From assembly GCA_947259915.1 (NCBI GenBank), contig CAMYOC010000040.1:1-64000 (forward strand): DNA of 64,000 nt, given 5' to 3'. The translations under genes and the position numbers were made by a program. The notes under the pieces are model-generated. The model saw only the letters and a list, made by a program, of their open reading frames with translations, was not told the DNA's origin and ran no database searches. The stretch's first letter is position 1; the number at the start of each line of letters is the position of its first letter. The stretch is from an uncultured Gammaproteobacteria bacterium (GTDB lineage: Bacteria; Pseudomonadota; Gammaproteobacteria; Steroidobacterales; XN24). Shown here in pieces: positions 23,040 to 35,800 of this stretch.

Positions 23040-25112
23040 TCAGCCGTATCGTCGCCGACGGCGTGCCAGCGCCAGCAATGTAAGAACCAGAAAAGCCGGC
23101 CCGGTCGAGCCGCCACCGCCACCACCGCCACTGTCTCCGGTCCCGGGGGCCTGTTGGCTAACGTTGTAGTTTTTGGAGCTTGTGTTGTCGCTGCTATCCA
23201 GTTCAGCCTCGGCGGCGCTGACGCTGGCCAGAAGGCTGTAGGCTCCAGTCTGGTCGGCGGTTAAGTCGATCGTCACATTGGCGCTGGCGCCGGCGGCGAT
23301 ATTCGGGATCTGGCAGGTGAGCCGGCTGGTCGCCACCGTGCAATTGCCCGCTGAGGGATTGCCGCCGGTGATCGTCAAACCCGTCGGTGCGTCGACCGTG
23401 AGTGCCACCACCGAGGCCGGTCCGACATTGCTGTTGCTCACGGTGAGGGCGGCGCTGGCCGTGCTGTTTTGCGCGATATTGACGTTGCCACCGGTGAAGC
23501 TCAGCCCGAGGTCGACCGCTGGCTGGATCGTCACGCGACCGGTAGCGGTGTTGTTGTTCGGCGTGTCGTCACCATCCGCCTGCGTCGTGGAGTTCAGGGT
23601 ATAGCTGTCCGCTGTATCACTGCGCAAACCGAGCAGCACGGAGGCATCGGCACCCGGCTGTACGGTTCCAAAGCTACAGCTCAGGCCGCCGGCGGCGGGC
23701 GCGCAATTGCCGGCGGACGGCGCGTTGGAGAGCAACTCGAGTCCGGCCGGAATGCCGATGTCCAGCGACACGTTGCTGGCCGCTTCGGTACCGCCGTTGG
23801 TCACGCGCACCGCCTGGGCCACGGTCCGCGTCACCAGACCCGTCGTGGCCGTCGGGGAATGACTCACGCCCACATCCACCGCGCTCAACGCATTTAGACA
23901 GGTGGCGTTGTCGATGGCCGGTTGCATCTGCTGGATGCTGCAAGCCGAAAACTGATTACTGCCAGTGCCACTGGCCGCCATGATGAACGTCTCCGGCGTA
24001 TTGGCGCAGGCCTCATCGGGGTCGCCATCGTGGGGCGCACCGAAGTTGTGGCCGATCTCGTGCGTGGCGATCAGTGCGTCAGAGGTCTCGTTGCGTCTGG
24101 CTTCGGACAGGCCCGTAGCAAATCGACTGTTGCAGACGGTGCCCAGATAGGCGATGCCGACGGTGATCCCGTCCAGGTTCCGGCCGGTAAACAGGTGGGT
24201 CAATCCGGTCGCCTGAAGAGCGGGTGTTGCGGCCCGCAGGTCGGTCAGCTGATCGAGCAATGCACCGGCCTCGTTGGCGCTGAGGGTGTTGTCGCCCGGC
24301 TGGAATAAGTGGATCTCGGTAACGCGGATCTGGATGCCGACCTGTTCGCTAAAGATGCCGTCGACGATATTGAAGCGGGCCAGCAATGCGGCCTCGCTGC
24401 CTGCACCGAAGGTCTCGACGAACGGCCCGTCGCCGACCGCGGACAGCTCGAGTTCCAGCGAGGCGCCCAGCGCTGCGGTCTCAGCGAGCTGCTCGAGCTC
24501 CGTCATCAGCTGGTCGTAGGCCAGGGCCGCGGACACTGGAGGTGCGAAATCTGCGCCGACGCCGCAGGCCATCGTGCCCGGCGTGACGATCATGTCTGCC
24601 AGCCGGTAGATGACATGCCCGCCGTCCGGATCGGAGGGTTGTACCAGAGCGCTGGCCACGTCTGCGGTCGGTGCGATCGAATACATCTCCTGGCCGTCCC
24701 AGATCACGCCCTGTATCCGATCGCCGACCAGCGTAAGTCGGGCCCATGAATCGGGCTGGCCTTGCAGATGGCCCTTGAGCAGCCGGTAGGGTGCGGTGTC
24801 ATCGACGTCGGTGCGGGTACGAATCGCCGCGGACAGCAGCGCAGCGTTGTCTTCCATGCGCAATTGAAACTGGCGTCCGAATGCTACAAAGACGAGGCCA
24901 TCCGGGCGCGCGGTCTTACGGAACTGAGCAAGGTCGCTGACGGGTTTGCCAGCGCTCCGCAGATCCAGCGCGCCGAGCTCATCGTGGTTGAGTATCCGGA
25001 CCTCACCCGCCGGGGCCATCGGGCCGGCGGCCTCGGCAGCAAAAGAGACGGCGACCAGAGCCAGGCAGCCGAGCAGGGCGGCAATGCCGGAACGGCAGCA
25101 TACGAATTTCAT
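23040..25112 (-). CDS. Secreted reprolysin-like (M12B) zinc metalloprotease with CARDB/DUF11-type repeats and GlyGly-CTERM
   Basis: The 690-residue protein has a signal peptide, a propeptide region and a metzincin catalytic domain. Zinc site HEIGHNFGAPHDGD starts at residue 351 and the Met-turn follows in FIMAASG. About 440-655 hold two Ig-like repeats with paired cysteines (SAGNCAPAAGGLSCSFG, SAGNCTVATSRLTCQI). The C-terminus is a Ser/Gly linker with seven glycines, a hydrophobic helix and RRRRR, the GlyGly-CTERM signal cleaved by rhombosortase in type II secretion hosts. It should be a surface or extracellular protease. AGGAT precedes the ATG, and a perfect CRP-type site lies 122 nt upstream. 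Confidence 0.9.
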   Translation of the reverse strand: MKFVCCRSGIAALLGCLALVAVSFAAEAAGPMAPAGEVRILNHDELGALDLRSAGKPVSDLAQFRKTARPDGLVFVAFGRQFQLRMEDNAALLSAAIRTRTDVDDTAPYRLLKGHLQGQPDSWARLTLVGDRIQGVIWDGQEMYSIAPTADVASALVQPSDPDGGHVIYRLADMIVTPGTMACGVGADFAPPVSAALAYDQLMTELEQLAETAALGASLELELSAVGDGPFVETFGAGSEAALLARFNIVDGIFSEQVGIQIRVTEIHLFQPGDNTLSANEAGALLDQLTDLRAATPALQATGLTHLFTGRNLDGITVGIAYLGTVCNSRFATGLSEARRNETSDALIATHEIGHNFGAPHDGDPDEACANTPETFIMAASGTGSNQFSACSIQQMQPAIDNATCLNALSAVDVGVSHSPTATTGLVTRTVAQAVRVTNGGTEAASNVSLDIGIPAGLELLSNAPSAGNCAPAAGGLSCSFGTVQPGADASVLLGLRSDTADSYTLNSTTQADGDDTPNNNTATGRVTIQPAVDLGLSFTGGNVNIAQNSTASAALTVSNSNVGPASVVALTVDAPTGLTITGGNPSAGNCTVATSRLTCQIPNIAAGASANVTIDLTADQTGAYSLLASVSAAEAELDSSDNTSSKNYNVSQQAPGTGDSGGGGGGGSTGPAFLVLTLLALARRRRRYG

Positions 25113-25233
25113 GCAAACATCCTGCCGGGGGGGCGGCGTCGGATCGATGACTATGACTAGACCAAAAAAACGTCAGATGCGCAATGCGGAAAACTGCCTC
25201 AAACGACTGCAAATTCGCTCAATGAGCGCGAAC

Positions 25234-25249
25234 TGTGACGGCGTTCACA
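25234..25249. promoter_or_regulatory. CRP-type binding site upstream of the metalloprotease
   Basis: TGTGACGGCGTTCACA fits TGTGA-N6-TCACA exactly. It lies 122 nt upstream of the metalloprotease start on the minus strand, a normal distance for an activator site. The lipoprotein gene at 25310-25804 reads towards it, so only the protease can be its target. Confidence 0.75.
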
Positions 25250-25309
25250 CTCCAACGGCGGTACCGGCCAGGCCTTGCAACGATGATCGGCGGCACGTCT
25301 GCTTGCCGC

Positions 25310-25804
25310 TCAGGAAATCTTTAGTGGGCCGCGCCTCGTGACTGTCCAGACATCGCGCTCACAGCGAAGTTCATAGATCGCGTCCGACGCGCTGAGCGAC
25401 GCCTCCTCATAACCGCCCTGAATCTCTGCGCTCGCCGGCCCGGTCATGCTGAACTGGCGAATCCGGATAAGCAGGGCGCGCCCACCGCTAACGGGATCTC
25501 TCAGGATAGCGGTCTCGTCGACCTGAGCCTGACTGGCCGGGGCCAGTGCGACCGGCACGTCGCGGATCCGGGCAAGAAACCCGGGGCCCGGGTCGGCGCC
25601 GCCGGGCAACTCGATGAATACCCTGGCAGCATCCCGGCCGATGCCCGACGCATTGTCCGCAAACACATGGGACACGAATGCGGCCTGCGCCGCGGCCGGA
25701 TCGCTGCAGACCTCTGGCCGCGAGGTCTGCGCGCCGTGGCAAGCAGTGAGACTCAGCGCGATTCCGGTCAGGCATGCGCAGCGGATCATCGGGTTGTTAG
25801 TCAT
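25310..25804 (-). CDS. Small lipoprotein of unknown function
   Basis: The 164-residue protein has a lipoprotein signal with lipobox LTAC. The mature part has two cysteines (EVCSDP, LRCERDVW) that may form a disulfide. The stretch FVSHVFADNASG and the C-terminal DAIYELRCERDVWTVTRRGP look like a small compact domain; no family recognised. It is read towards the metalloprotease, with the CRP site in between, and 102 bases after the hybrid kinase gene on the same strand, so it could be the last gene of that unit. Confidence 0.7.
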   Translation of the reverse strand: MTNNPMIRCACLTGIALSLTACHGAQTSRPEVCSDPAAAQAAFVSHVFADNASGIGRDAARVFIELPGGADPGPGFLARIRDVPVALAPASQAQVDETAILRDPVSGGRALLIRIRQFSMTGPASAEIQGGYEEASLSASDAIYELRCERDVWTVTRRGPLKIS

Positions 25805-25906
25805 TGCGGATCGACCTTACCCGGACCCGGTCGGACAGAGCAAGGACCGCAGAGGACGCATGCGATCGGCGCGGACCCGCATCTGCGTCATGTCCGCGGC
25901 CGCCGC

Positions 25907-28354
<2,448 letters not shown>

Positions 28355-28771
28355 CGTGAGAATCCTGTAGCCGGTCGGCCCGCCTTGCTCATTTGTGTCT
28401 GTCTGTCGATCACATAACCTTTCTTCCAGGCTTCTCCTGGCTTGCCCGTCCCGGGCCATCCTCAGACGCTGGTCATACCCTTGTCTTCGTCCACTGGCCG
28501 AATTTCTTGAGCATGCATTCGCCCGCAGGTTCAAGCATCTACGCCTGATTCGGCCATATGCGTGACTCAGTTCTCATTCTCGAGAGTTGCTCCTTAAAGA
28601 GTGCTGATCGAACTGCCGACTAATGCTATGTTCGGCGGTGAGTTTGAGATTGGTGACAGGTTCGCGCCGGTCGGATCGAGGATCAGTACACAGGCGTTCG
28701 CCGGCTGGCATGGCGAGGGGTAACGGTCCGCGACAACAAACAGCCTTCGTCATCCGGAACCAAGGAACTAC
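28355..28771. other. Divergent promoter region between the hybrid kinase and REC-GGDEF-EAL genes
   Basis: These 417 bases separate two divergently read signalling genes and must hold both promoters. AAGGA for the right-hand gene is at its end. No palindrome, CRP-type site or RNA gene stood out. Confidence 0.5.
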
Positions 28772-30919
28772 ATGGTAGCGCAGGGCCCAACGGATCAGGA
28801 TCAGCCGCAACAGGTGCTCATCGTCGATGACGACGAGACGGCGCGCCTGTTGTTGCGGGAGCTGTTGATCGCTGACGGCTTGACGGTCATAGAGGCCGTG
28901 GACGGGGCCGAGGCGCTGCAGAAGTTCCGCGAGCACCAGCCGGACCTGGTGTTGATGGACGTCGACATGCCGGCCATGGACGGACTGACCGCCTGTGTCG
29001 AGATGCGTGCGCTCGATCCTTCCCCCGGGCTCCCTATCGTCATGGTCTCCGGTCATCAGGATGCGGCCACGATAAACCAGGCTTACGCCAACGGTGTGAC
29101 AGATTTTGTCCTCAAACCGGTCAACCCGGCATTGTTGTCCAACCGGATCCGCGGCCTGCTCGCTCAGGGCGCGGCCGGCGAGCCCACAGACGGTCCTGCA
29201 GACGCGAGCAAACTTCTCGGCGCCATACCCGATCAGCTCTTCTCACTCGAGCGCTGCGGGAAGATTCTGGAGTACAGCGGCCCGACGGGTCCGGTCCGGG
29301 ACAGGATCGAAGCGGCCGGCGATACGCCCACTGTGGAGGCCGTATGGCCTGCTGTGGTAGCCGAATCACTCCTTGGCAACGTGAGACGCACCCTTAAGAC
29401 CCGCAACGAGGCCACCTGGAAGTTCTCTGATGACAGCGACGGCGCCTGCAGGCATTTCGAGGCCCGCTTCCTGGCGCAGGGTCGCAATCGGGTGCTGATG
29501 GTGTTGCGTGATGTCAGCAGCCAGGCAGAGAGCGAGGCGCAGATAAGCCGTCTCGGACTCATCGATGATGTCACCGGTCTTCCCAACCGTCTGCAGTTTC
29601 TGCGCAATCTCGAAAACAGGCTGATCGAGGCACGTTTCCGCTTCCGCTCGATCGCCCTGGTGTTGTTCGACGTGAGAGGTCTGGACCGGGTCCGGGAAGG
29701 TCTCGGGGCCGATGCGGTTGACCGGGTCTTGCAGCAGACCGCGGAGCGCCTGCGCGAGTCGAGTCGAAGCGCGGACGCGGTCGCGCAGAGCACGACAGAT
29801 ACGGGTAGTGAGGCGATCGCGCGTCTCGAGGGCGTGGGTTTTGCCGCGATCCTGGATAATGTGACCGACAGAGAGGCTGCAGCATCATTCAGCGAACGCA
29901 TGCTGGAGAGCCTCAACCAGCCGCTCAGCTTTGGCGAGCACGAGGTTCGCTGCGAGGTGCGCTCCGGTGTAGCAATCTATCCGGAGGAGGCTGGTGACGT
30001 CGAGAGCCTGCTCAAGGCGGCCGAAAAGAAACTTGCCGAGCTGGAACTGCCGCAGGATGCGACCGCCGATGATGGACCGGAACGGCGCGCCGGCAGCTCC
30101 AGGATCCGCAATGATCTGCTGGACGAGGTCAGCTGGGCCTTCGAACAACAGCAATTCGAACTGCATTATCTGCCCAAGGTCGATACCCGCTCGCGGGATA
30201 TCCAGGGTGTGGAAGCACTGTTGCGCTGGCGCCACCCGTTACGCGGGCTGGTGCCGCTGGGCGAGTTCTTCCCGCTGATGCAGGACAGCGGTCTTATCGT
30301 GCCGGTCGGTGACTGGGTCATGCAGACGGCCTGTGACCAGCTCCGCGCATGGGACGACGATGAGCTGCCGCCATTGCTGATGGCGGTGAATTGCTCGGCG
30401 CAACAATTCCTGCTCGGCGACTTCATCGACAGGGTGATCCAGGCACTGGAGACATCAGGCCTGGAGCCCGGACGGATCGAGATCGAATTCGACGAAAACA
30501 TGCTGATGCGCAATCTCGACGAGAGTGCGGAGAAATTGCGCCAGTTGAAGGAACTCGGTATCGGTCTTGCCCTGGATGACTTTGGCACCGGCTTCTCCTC
30601 ATTGCGGCATCTTGCCCGGCTGCCGCTGGATGCACTGAAGATCGACCGCTCCTTCGTTTCCGGGCTACCGCAGTGCGCCGAGTCGGCGGCCGTCTGCGGC
30701 GCCATCATCGATCTCGCACATCGTTTCGGTATGCAGGCGGTGGCGGAGGGGGTCGAGTCGGACGGGCAGGTCGCACAACTCGCCGAACTCGGCTGCGATC
30801 ACATGCAGGGTTTTCTGTTCACCCGCCCGCTACAGGCCGCGGATCTGCCGCGCTTCGTCCGCGCCCATCGCGATACCGATACCGATGCCGTCGGAGACCT
30901 GCGCGCCGCAGCCTCCTGA
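28772..30919 (+). CDS. Response regulator with degenerate GGDEF and intact EAL (c-di-GMP phosphodiesterase)
   Basis: The 715-residue protein has a receiver at about 15-130 (IVDDDET; phospho-Asp in LVLMDVDMPAMDG; Lys in VLKPVN). A PAS-like linker and a GGDEF-like domain follow; the signature is replaced by LEGVGFAAIL, so it is not a cyclase. The EAL domain at about 450-700 has HYLPKVD, GVEALLRWRHP, LALDDFGTGFSSLRHL, LKIDRSFV and AVAEGVES. In the usual E-x-T-E stretch, Asp replaces Thr (EFDENML). It should break down c-di-GMP under control of receiver phosphorylation. It is a paralogue of the protein at 42775, with the same spacer inside the GGDEF domain, and lies directly upstream of the protease operon. 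Confidence 0.92.
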   Translation: MVAQGPTDQDQPQQVLIVDDDETARLLLRELLIADGLTVIEAVDGAEALQKFREHQPDLVLMDVDMPAMDGLTACVEMRALDPSPGLPIVMVSGHQDAATINQAYANGVTDFVLKPVNPALLSNRIRGLLAQGAAGEPTDGPADASKLLGAIPDQLFSLERCGKILEYSGPTGPVRDRIEAAGDTPTVEAVWPAVVAESLLGNVRRTLKTRNEATWKFSDDSDGACRHFEARFLAQGRNRVLMVLRDVSSQAESEAQISRLGLIDDVTGLPNRLQFLRNLENRLIEARFRFRSIALVLFDVRGLDRVREGLGADAVDRVLQQTAERLRESSRSADAVAQSTTDTGSEAIARLEGVGFAAILDNVTDREAAASFSERMLESLNQPLSFGEHEVRCEVRSGVAIYPEEAGDVESLLKAAEKKLAELELPQDATADDGPERRAGSSRIRNDLLDEVSWAFEQQQFELHYLPKVDTRSRDIQGVEALLRWRHPLRGLVPLGEFFPLMQDSGLIVPVGDWVMQTACDQLRAWDDDELPPLLMAVNCSAQQFLLGDFIDRVIQALETSGLEPGRIEIEFDENMLMRNLDESAEKLRQLKELGIGLALDDFGTGFSSLRHLARLPLDALKIDRSFVSGLPQCAESAAVCGAIIDLAHRFGMQAVAEGVESDGQVAQLAELGCDHMQGFLFTRPLQAADLPRFVRAHRDTDTDAVGDLRAAAS

Positions 30920-31031
30920 GGGCCATCCGGATCGATCCACGACAAGCTGCAGGGAACTGCGCCATAGCCCTCTGTGACCGGGGCAGCCAACGGATCGAAT
31001 TCAGACTGCGCTCGATTTGACACCGCCATTA

Positions 31032-31047
31032 TGTGACCCGGGTCACA
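31032..31047. promoter_or_regulatory. CRP-type binding site upstream of the YIWTDG protease operon
   Basis: TGTGACCCGGGTCACA is a complete 16-bp palindrome and fits TGTGA-N6-TCACA exactly. It starts 109 nt before the ATG of the first protease and is the only strong regulatory motif in the 221-bp gap. CRP, Vfr or Clp-type proteins recognise this sequence. Confidence 0.78.
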
Positions 31048-31140
31048 CATCGCCGCTCCCCCACTGGGGCTCGATCACAGCTCCAAAGCGCCACGGATGA
31101 TCAAATTTGTCTCCAGGATGCGACAGTTTTGGAGATAACG

Positions 31141-32856
31141 ATGTTCAGCCCCTTCACCACATTCCGTGCCGGCATCTGGCTAACGCTGCTGATGCCCCTG
31201 GTGTTACCAGGCTGTGCCACGACCGGGCCTTCAACAGCGTCGGTTGCGCCGACGCAGGAAGCGGCCGCCCGCACTGCGCCCAAGGCCGCGTACATCATCC
31301 AGTACCGGAGTGCGGCGGAAGCCGCTGAAGTCGTACGCGATGCCGGTGGTGAAATCACCCACGAATTGACAGTGATCCGCGCCGTCGGCGCTGAACTGGA
31401 TGAGGCCCAGGTGGCGCAGCTGCGCGAGACCCATAACGGTCTGCGCGTATTCGCTGACCGCGCGGTGTCGCTTGATGCCTATCTTTTCGCGGCGCAGCCG
31501 GACACCGGTGTTCAGCAGCACAAGAACGAATATGTGGATCCGGTCGGTGACGCACCTCATACCATCATCGGCGCGGATCGGCTGCACGATAACTGGATCG
31601 ACGGCTGGGGCGTGGGTGTGGCGGTGATCGATACCGGCGCCCATGCGATGGCGGGCCTCGAGAGCAACAACTGGCGCACGGTGTGGTACTACGACGCATT
31701 CAAGAATACCTTCCTGGCTGATGGCAAATCCAAGGACGGGTCCGGGCACGGCACTCATGTCTCCTCGATCATTGCTGCTGACTATGCCGCTACTCAGCAC
31801 GGTTTTTATGGCGTCGCGCCGAGCGTAGATCTGATCTCGGTCAAAGCATTCAACAAAGACGGTCAGGGCTCCTACCTGGATGTGATCCGCGGTATCGACT
31901 TTGTCGTCAGGTACAGGGAGAAACTCAATATCCGCGTGCTCAATCTGTCGTTGAGCGCCGAGATCCACTCGTTCTATTGGGATGACCCGCTGAATCAGGC
32001 GGTGATGGCTGCCTGGGAGGCGGGCATCGTCGTCGTGGCCTCGGCCGGTAATCGTGGCCCGGATGCAATGACCATCGGTGTGCCCGGGAATGTGCCCTAT
32101 GTGATCACCGTTGGCGCGATGACCGACAACTACACGCCTTATGACCCGACGGACGACTATCTCGCCACATTCTCCTCGACCGGACCCACCTACGAAGGCT
32201 TCGTCAAACCCGAAGTGCTGGCGCCCGGTGGCCATATCGAGGCGATGATGCCGGCGGACGGCCAGATCCAGGCCGAACACGTCGAATACAAGGAAGGACC
32301 CGGATTGTTTGTGATGTCCGGCACTTCCCAGGCTACCGCAGTCGTCAGCGGCACGGTCGCGCTGATGCTGCAGATGGAGCCGAATCTGACGCCTGATCAG
32401 GTCAAATACCGGCTGATGGCGACCGCACGGCCCGCGACTGCCGCAGACGGCTCGCTGGCGTACAGCGTATTCCAGCAGGGCGCGGGCCTGATCGACGCCT
32501 ATGCGGCCGTGCTCGAGTACGACGGCCAGCCGGCGGCGGCCGCTAACCAGGGCATGTCTGTTTCTTATGACCTGGACGGGCTACAGCATTACGGCGGGCG
32601 CGCCAACCAGGATGAGGCCGGCAACTTCTACGTGATGGATCTGGATGGCTACATCTGGACCGATGGTTATGTCTGGACCGACGGGTTTATCTGGACCGAC
32701 GGCTTCATCTGGACCGACGGTTTTATCTGGACCGACGGTTTCATCTGGACCGACAGCTACATCTGGACCGATGGCTTTATCTGGACAGACAGCTACATCT
32801 GGACCGATGGCCTTAGCGAGGCCGCTTCGATCAACCACTGGGTAGAACAGGAATGA
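31141..32856 (+). CDS. S8 (subtilisin-like) lipoprotein protease with nine C-terminal YIWTDG repeats
   Basis: From the ATG at 31141 (GGAG 6 nt upstream; 571 aa) a lipoprotein signal ends in LPGC with Cys25. Residues about 50-115 are an I9-like propeptide (AYIIQYRSAAEAAEVV, GGEITHEL). The catalytic triad is intact: Asp164 (VAVIDTGAH), His203 (SGHGTHVSS) and Ser396 (MSGTSQATAVVSG), with the oxyanion Asn in ASAGNRGP. After a linker (HYGGRANQ) nine hexapeptides YIWTDG/FIWTDG fill 32650-32811. It should be an outer-membrane-anchored protease. Its stop overlaps an ATG of the sensor gene. The catalytic domain is closely related to that of the protease at 36274. Confidence 0.93.
   Translation: MFSPFTTFRAGIWLTLLMPLVLPGCATTGPSTASVAPTQEAAARTAPKAAYIIQYRSAAEAAEVVRDAGGEITHELTVIRAVGAELDEAQVAQLRETHNGLRVFADRAVSLDAYLFAAQPDTGVQQHKNEYVDPVGDAPHTIIGADRLHDNWIDGWGVGVAVIDTGAHAMAGLESNNWRTVWYYDAFKNTFLADGKSKDGSGHGTHVSSIIAADYAATQHGFYGVAPSVDLISVKAFNKDGQGSYLDVIRGIDFVVRYREKLNIRVLNLSLSAEIHSFYWDDPLNQAVMAAWEAGIVVVASAGNRGPDAMTIGVPGNVPYVITVGAMTDNYTPYDPTDDYLATFSSTGPTYEGFVKPEVLAPGGHIEAMMPADGQIQAEHVEYKEGPGLFVMSGTSQATAVVSGTVALMLQMEPNLTPDQVKYRLMATARPATAADGSLAYSVFQQGAGLIDAYAAVLEYDGQPAAAANQGMSVSYDLDGLQHYGGRANQDEAGNFYVMDLDGYIWTDGYVWTDGFIWTDGFIWTDGFIWTDGFIWTDSYIWTDGFIWTDSYIWTDGLSEAASINHWVEQE
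32650..32811 (+). repeat. Nine tandem 18-bp units encoding (Y/F)(I/V)WTD(G/S)
   Basis: Exactly 162 bp and 54 residues: nine units without gaps. Position 1 is Tyr or Phe, position 2 Ile or Val, positions 3-5 always Trp-Thr-Asp and position 6 Gly or Ser. The DNA units are near-identical (ATCTGGACCGACGG). As 18 is divisible by three, unit gain or loss would keep the frame. Confidence 0.95.
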
Positions 32857-32888
32857 GCCGGCCAGAAGTGCGGCAACAGGGAGCAAGA

Positions 32889-35800
32889 ATGACTATGCAA
32901 GTCATCGATTCTATCTACGGGATTACCGGTGTCGCTCGGACGACCGCGGGACGTTGGCCCGGTCTGGCTACGGCGCTCGGTATGCTCGCAACGGCAATGT
33001 TTTTGTTCGGCGCGCCACTGGATCAGGCTCACGGCCAGCAGACCGAAGCCCAGCCCATGCGCTTCGAAGGCTTCGGCCAGGCCGAGGGGCTGTCCCAGAA
33101 CACGGTCCTGAGCATCGTGCAGGACGCCAGCGGCTTTATGTGGTTCGGCACCGAGAACGGTCTGAATCGCTACGATGGGTACACGTTTACCGCGTTCCGT
33201 CGCGAAACCATGAACCCCGGCTCGCTGACCAGTGATTTTGTGTTTGACGTGGCCGAGGGGCCGAATGGCGATCTGTGGATCGCCACCGACGGCGGCGGGC
33301 TGGCGCTGCGCCGCAAGGAGACCGGCAACTTCCGCGTCTATCGTCACGACCCTGCATTGACCGGAAGCCTGGCGAGCAACAACATCCGCGCGGTGAGCAT
33401 GGCTGAGGATGGCGTGCTCTGGGTCGGTCATCAGCGTGCAGGTCTGGATCGTTTCGAAGTCGCCAGCGGCCGCATCACGCATTTCCGTCACAATCCGGCT
33501 GACCCGGCATCACTCAACAGCGACTCCGTATTTGCAGTCCATGTGGACCGCGCCGGCGAGGTCTGGGTCGGCACCGACGCCGGCTTGAACCGGCTGAATC
33601 CGGCCAGCGGCCGGGTGACGCGTTATCAGCACGACCCGTCGATCGCCGGCAGTCTGAGCAACGATCTGGTACGCACGATCGTCGCAGACGAAGCCGGTAC
33701 GCTCTGGATCGGTACCAAGGGCGGTGGTTTGAACCGCTTTGACCCTGAAACCGAGCGCTTCACGGTGTTTCGCAACGATCCTGCTGATCCCCGCAGCCTG
33801 AGCAACGACCGCGTCTGGGCGCTGCTGGAGGACGACAGCGGGCGTTTTTGGGTCGGGACTTCAGCGGGTCTGAATCTCTTCGATCGCGCGACGGGCGACT
33901 TCCAGCGCTATCACCGCGAGACCACCGACGCCGACAGCCTCGGCGACGATCATGTCCGGAGCCTGTTCCAGGACCGCAGCGGCATGCTCTGGGTCGGCAC
34001 GCAGCACGCCGGTGTTTTCAAATGGAATCCGCGCTCCTGGTCCATGGGCCATGTGAAGCCGACTGCGACGAATGACGGGCTCAGCGCCGGTAACGTGATG
34101 GCCTTCGCCGAAAGCACAGACGGGACGCTCTGGGTCGGCACCTTCGGTGGCGGTCTGAATGCCATCGATTCTGCGACCGGCAAAGTACGCCGACTGCAGC
34201 ATGATCCGGCCCTTGCCGAAAGCCTTGGCGATGATCGCGTCATGTCGCTGGCCATCGGCAAGAACGGCCACCTGTGGATCGGCACCATGACCGATGGTTT
34301 GAACCGGCTCGATCCGAATACCGGCAGGATCCTGCGCTATCGCCACGACGCTGAAGACCCGGCCAGCCTTGCGGCCAATGGCATCATGGCGCTGTTCGCG
34401 GACCGCGAGGGCCGGCTCTGGATCGGCACTTTTGGCGCCGGTGTAGACCGCCTCGACAACGACGGTTCCGGTTTTGTGCACTTCCCTCACGACCCCGCCG
34501 ACCCGACCAGCCTGTCCAGCCCCCGTGCGACCAGTTTCGCCCAGGATGCCAGCGGGGCCGTCTGGATCGGTACCGACGGCGGCGGTCTCAATCGCTGGGA
34601 TCCGGTGACCGGCAACTTCGATGTCTTCCGGCACAATCCTCTTGATCAGTCCAGCCTGAGTGCGGACACCGTTTACTCGCTTTACGTTGACGCGGACAAC
34701 CAGGTCTGGGTGGGCACGCGCGGTGGCGGGCTCGACCGGGTGCTGATTTCGCCGCGACACCCCGGTCTGGTGCGATTCAGTAACTACTCCCAGGTTGATG
34801 GACTGTCCAATGATGTGATCTACGGCATCCAGGGCGATGATCTTGGCAATCTGTGGCTGAGCACGAATTTCGGGCTCAACCGGTTCAATCCGACCACCGG
34901 CGAGGTCAAGCGCTTCCATCGTAGCCACGGGCTGCAGGCCGAGGAATTCAATTTCGGCGCCCATTTCCGCAGCCGTGATGGCGAGCTGTTTTTTGGCGGC
35001 GCCAACGGCTTTAACCACTTCTATCCGGGTTCGCTGCCACTCAACGCCACGGCGCCTTCGCTCAAGCTGACGGGCTTTGATGTGTTGAACAAACCGGTGG
35101 CGACCGAGCAGCCTTACCAGCTGCTGGACGCAGTCGAGCTCGGCTATCGGGACGACGTCTTGACCCTCGAATTCGCCGCGCTGGATTTCACTGCGCCGGC
35201 TGAGAACCAGTACCAGTACCTCCTCGAAGGGTTCGATCAGGCCTGGGTCGACGCCGGTAACCGCCGCCGCGTGACCTACACAAACCTGGCTGCCGGCAGT
35301 TACGTGTTCCGCGCCAAGGCCTCCAACAGCGACGGCGTCTGGAGTGAGGACCAACTGAGATTGTCCGTGACCGTGGCACCCTCGCCATGGGAGAGCCCGG
35401 CAGCCTACTTCGCCTACGCGGTCGCCGCACTTTTGCTGGTCCTCTGGATCTGGATGGCACAGCGCCGCCGGATGCTGCGCAAGGAAGCCTATAGCCGTCA
35501 GCTCGAGGCGGAAGTTGATGCCCGCACCCAGGAGCTCGCCGAACGCAATGAGGAATTGCGCTCGGTCAACGGCCAGCTGGCAGAAGCCAGCCTGACAGAC
35601 CCGCTGACGGGCCTGCGCAACCGTCGCTATCTCTATGAAGAGGCGTCCAAGGATGTAGACCTGGTGCGCCGTCGTTACCAGGAATCCACAGCGGCGACGA
35701 GCAAACCGCGGACCACGGATATGGTCTTCCTGATGGTCGACCTCGATCACTTCAAACCGATCAACGACTCCCACGGCCACGCAGCGGGCGACGAAGTGCT

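Noticed and set aside
28355-28534. N-terminal extension of the hybrid kinase by 60 codons
   Set aside because: The extension is polar and Arg-rich and precedes a normal membrane-anchored N-terminus ([20 protein letters not shown]); it overlaps the divergent promoter region.
32650-32811. 18-bp tandem repeats considered as a CRISPR array
   Set aside because: Repeats are contiguous without unique spacers of constant length, lie inside a reading frame and encode a regular peptide; no cas genes are present.
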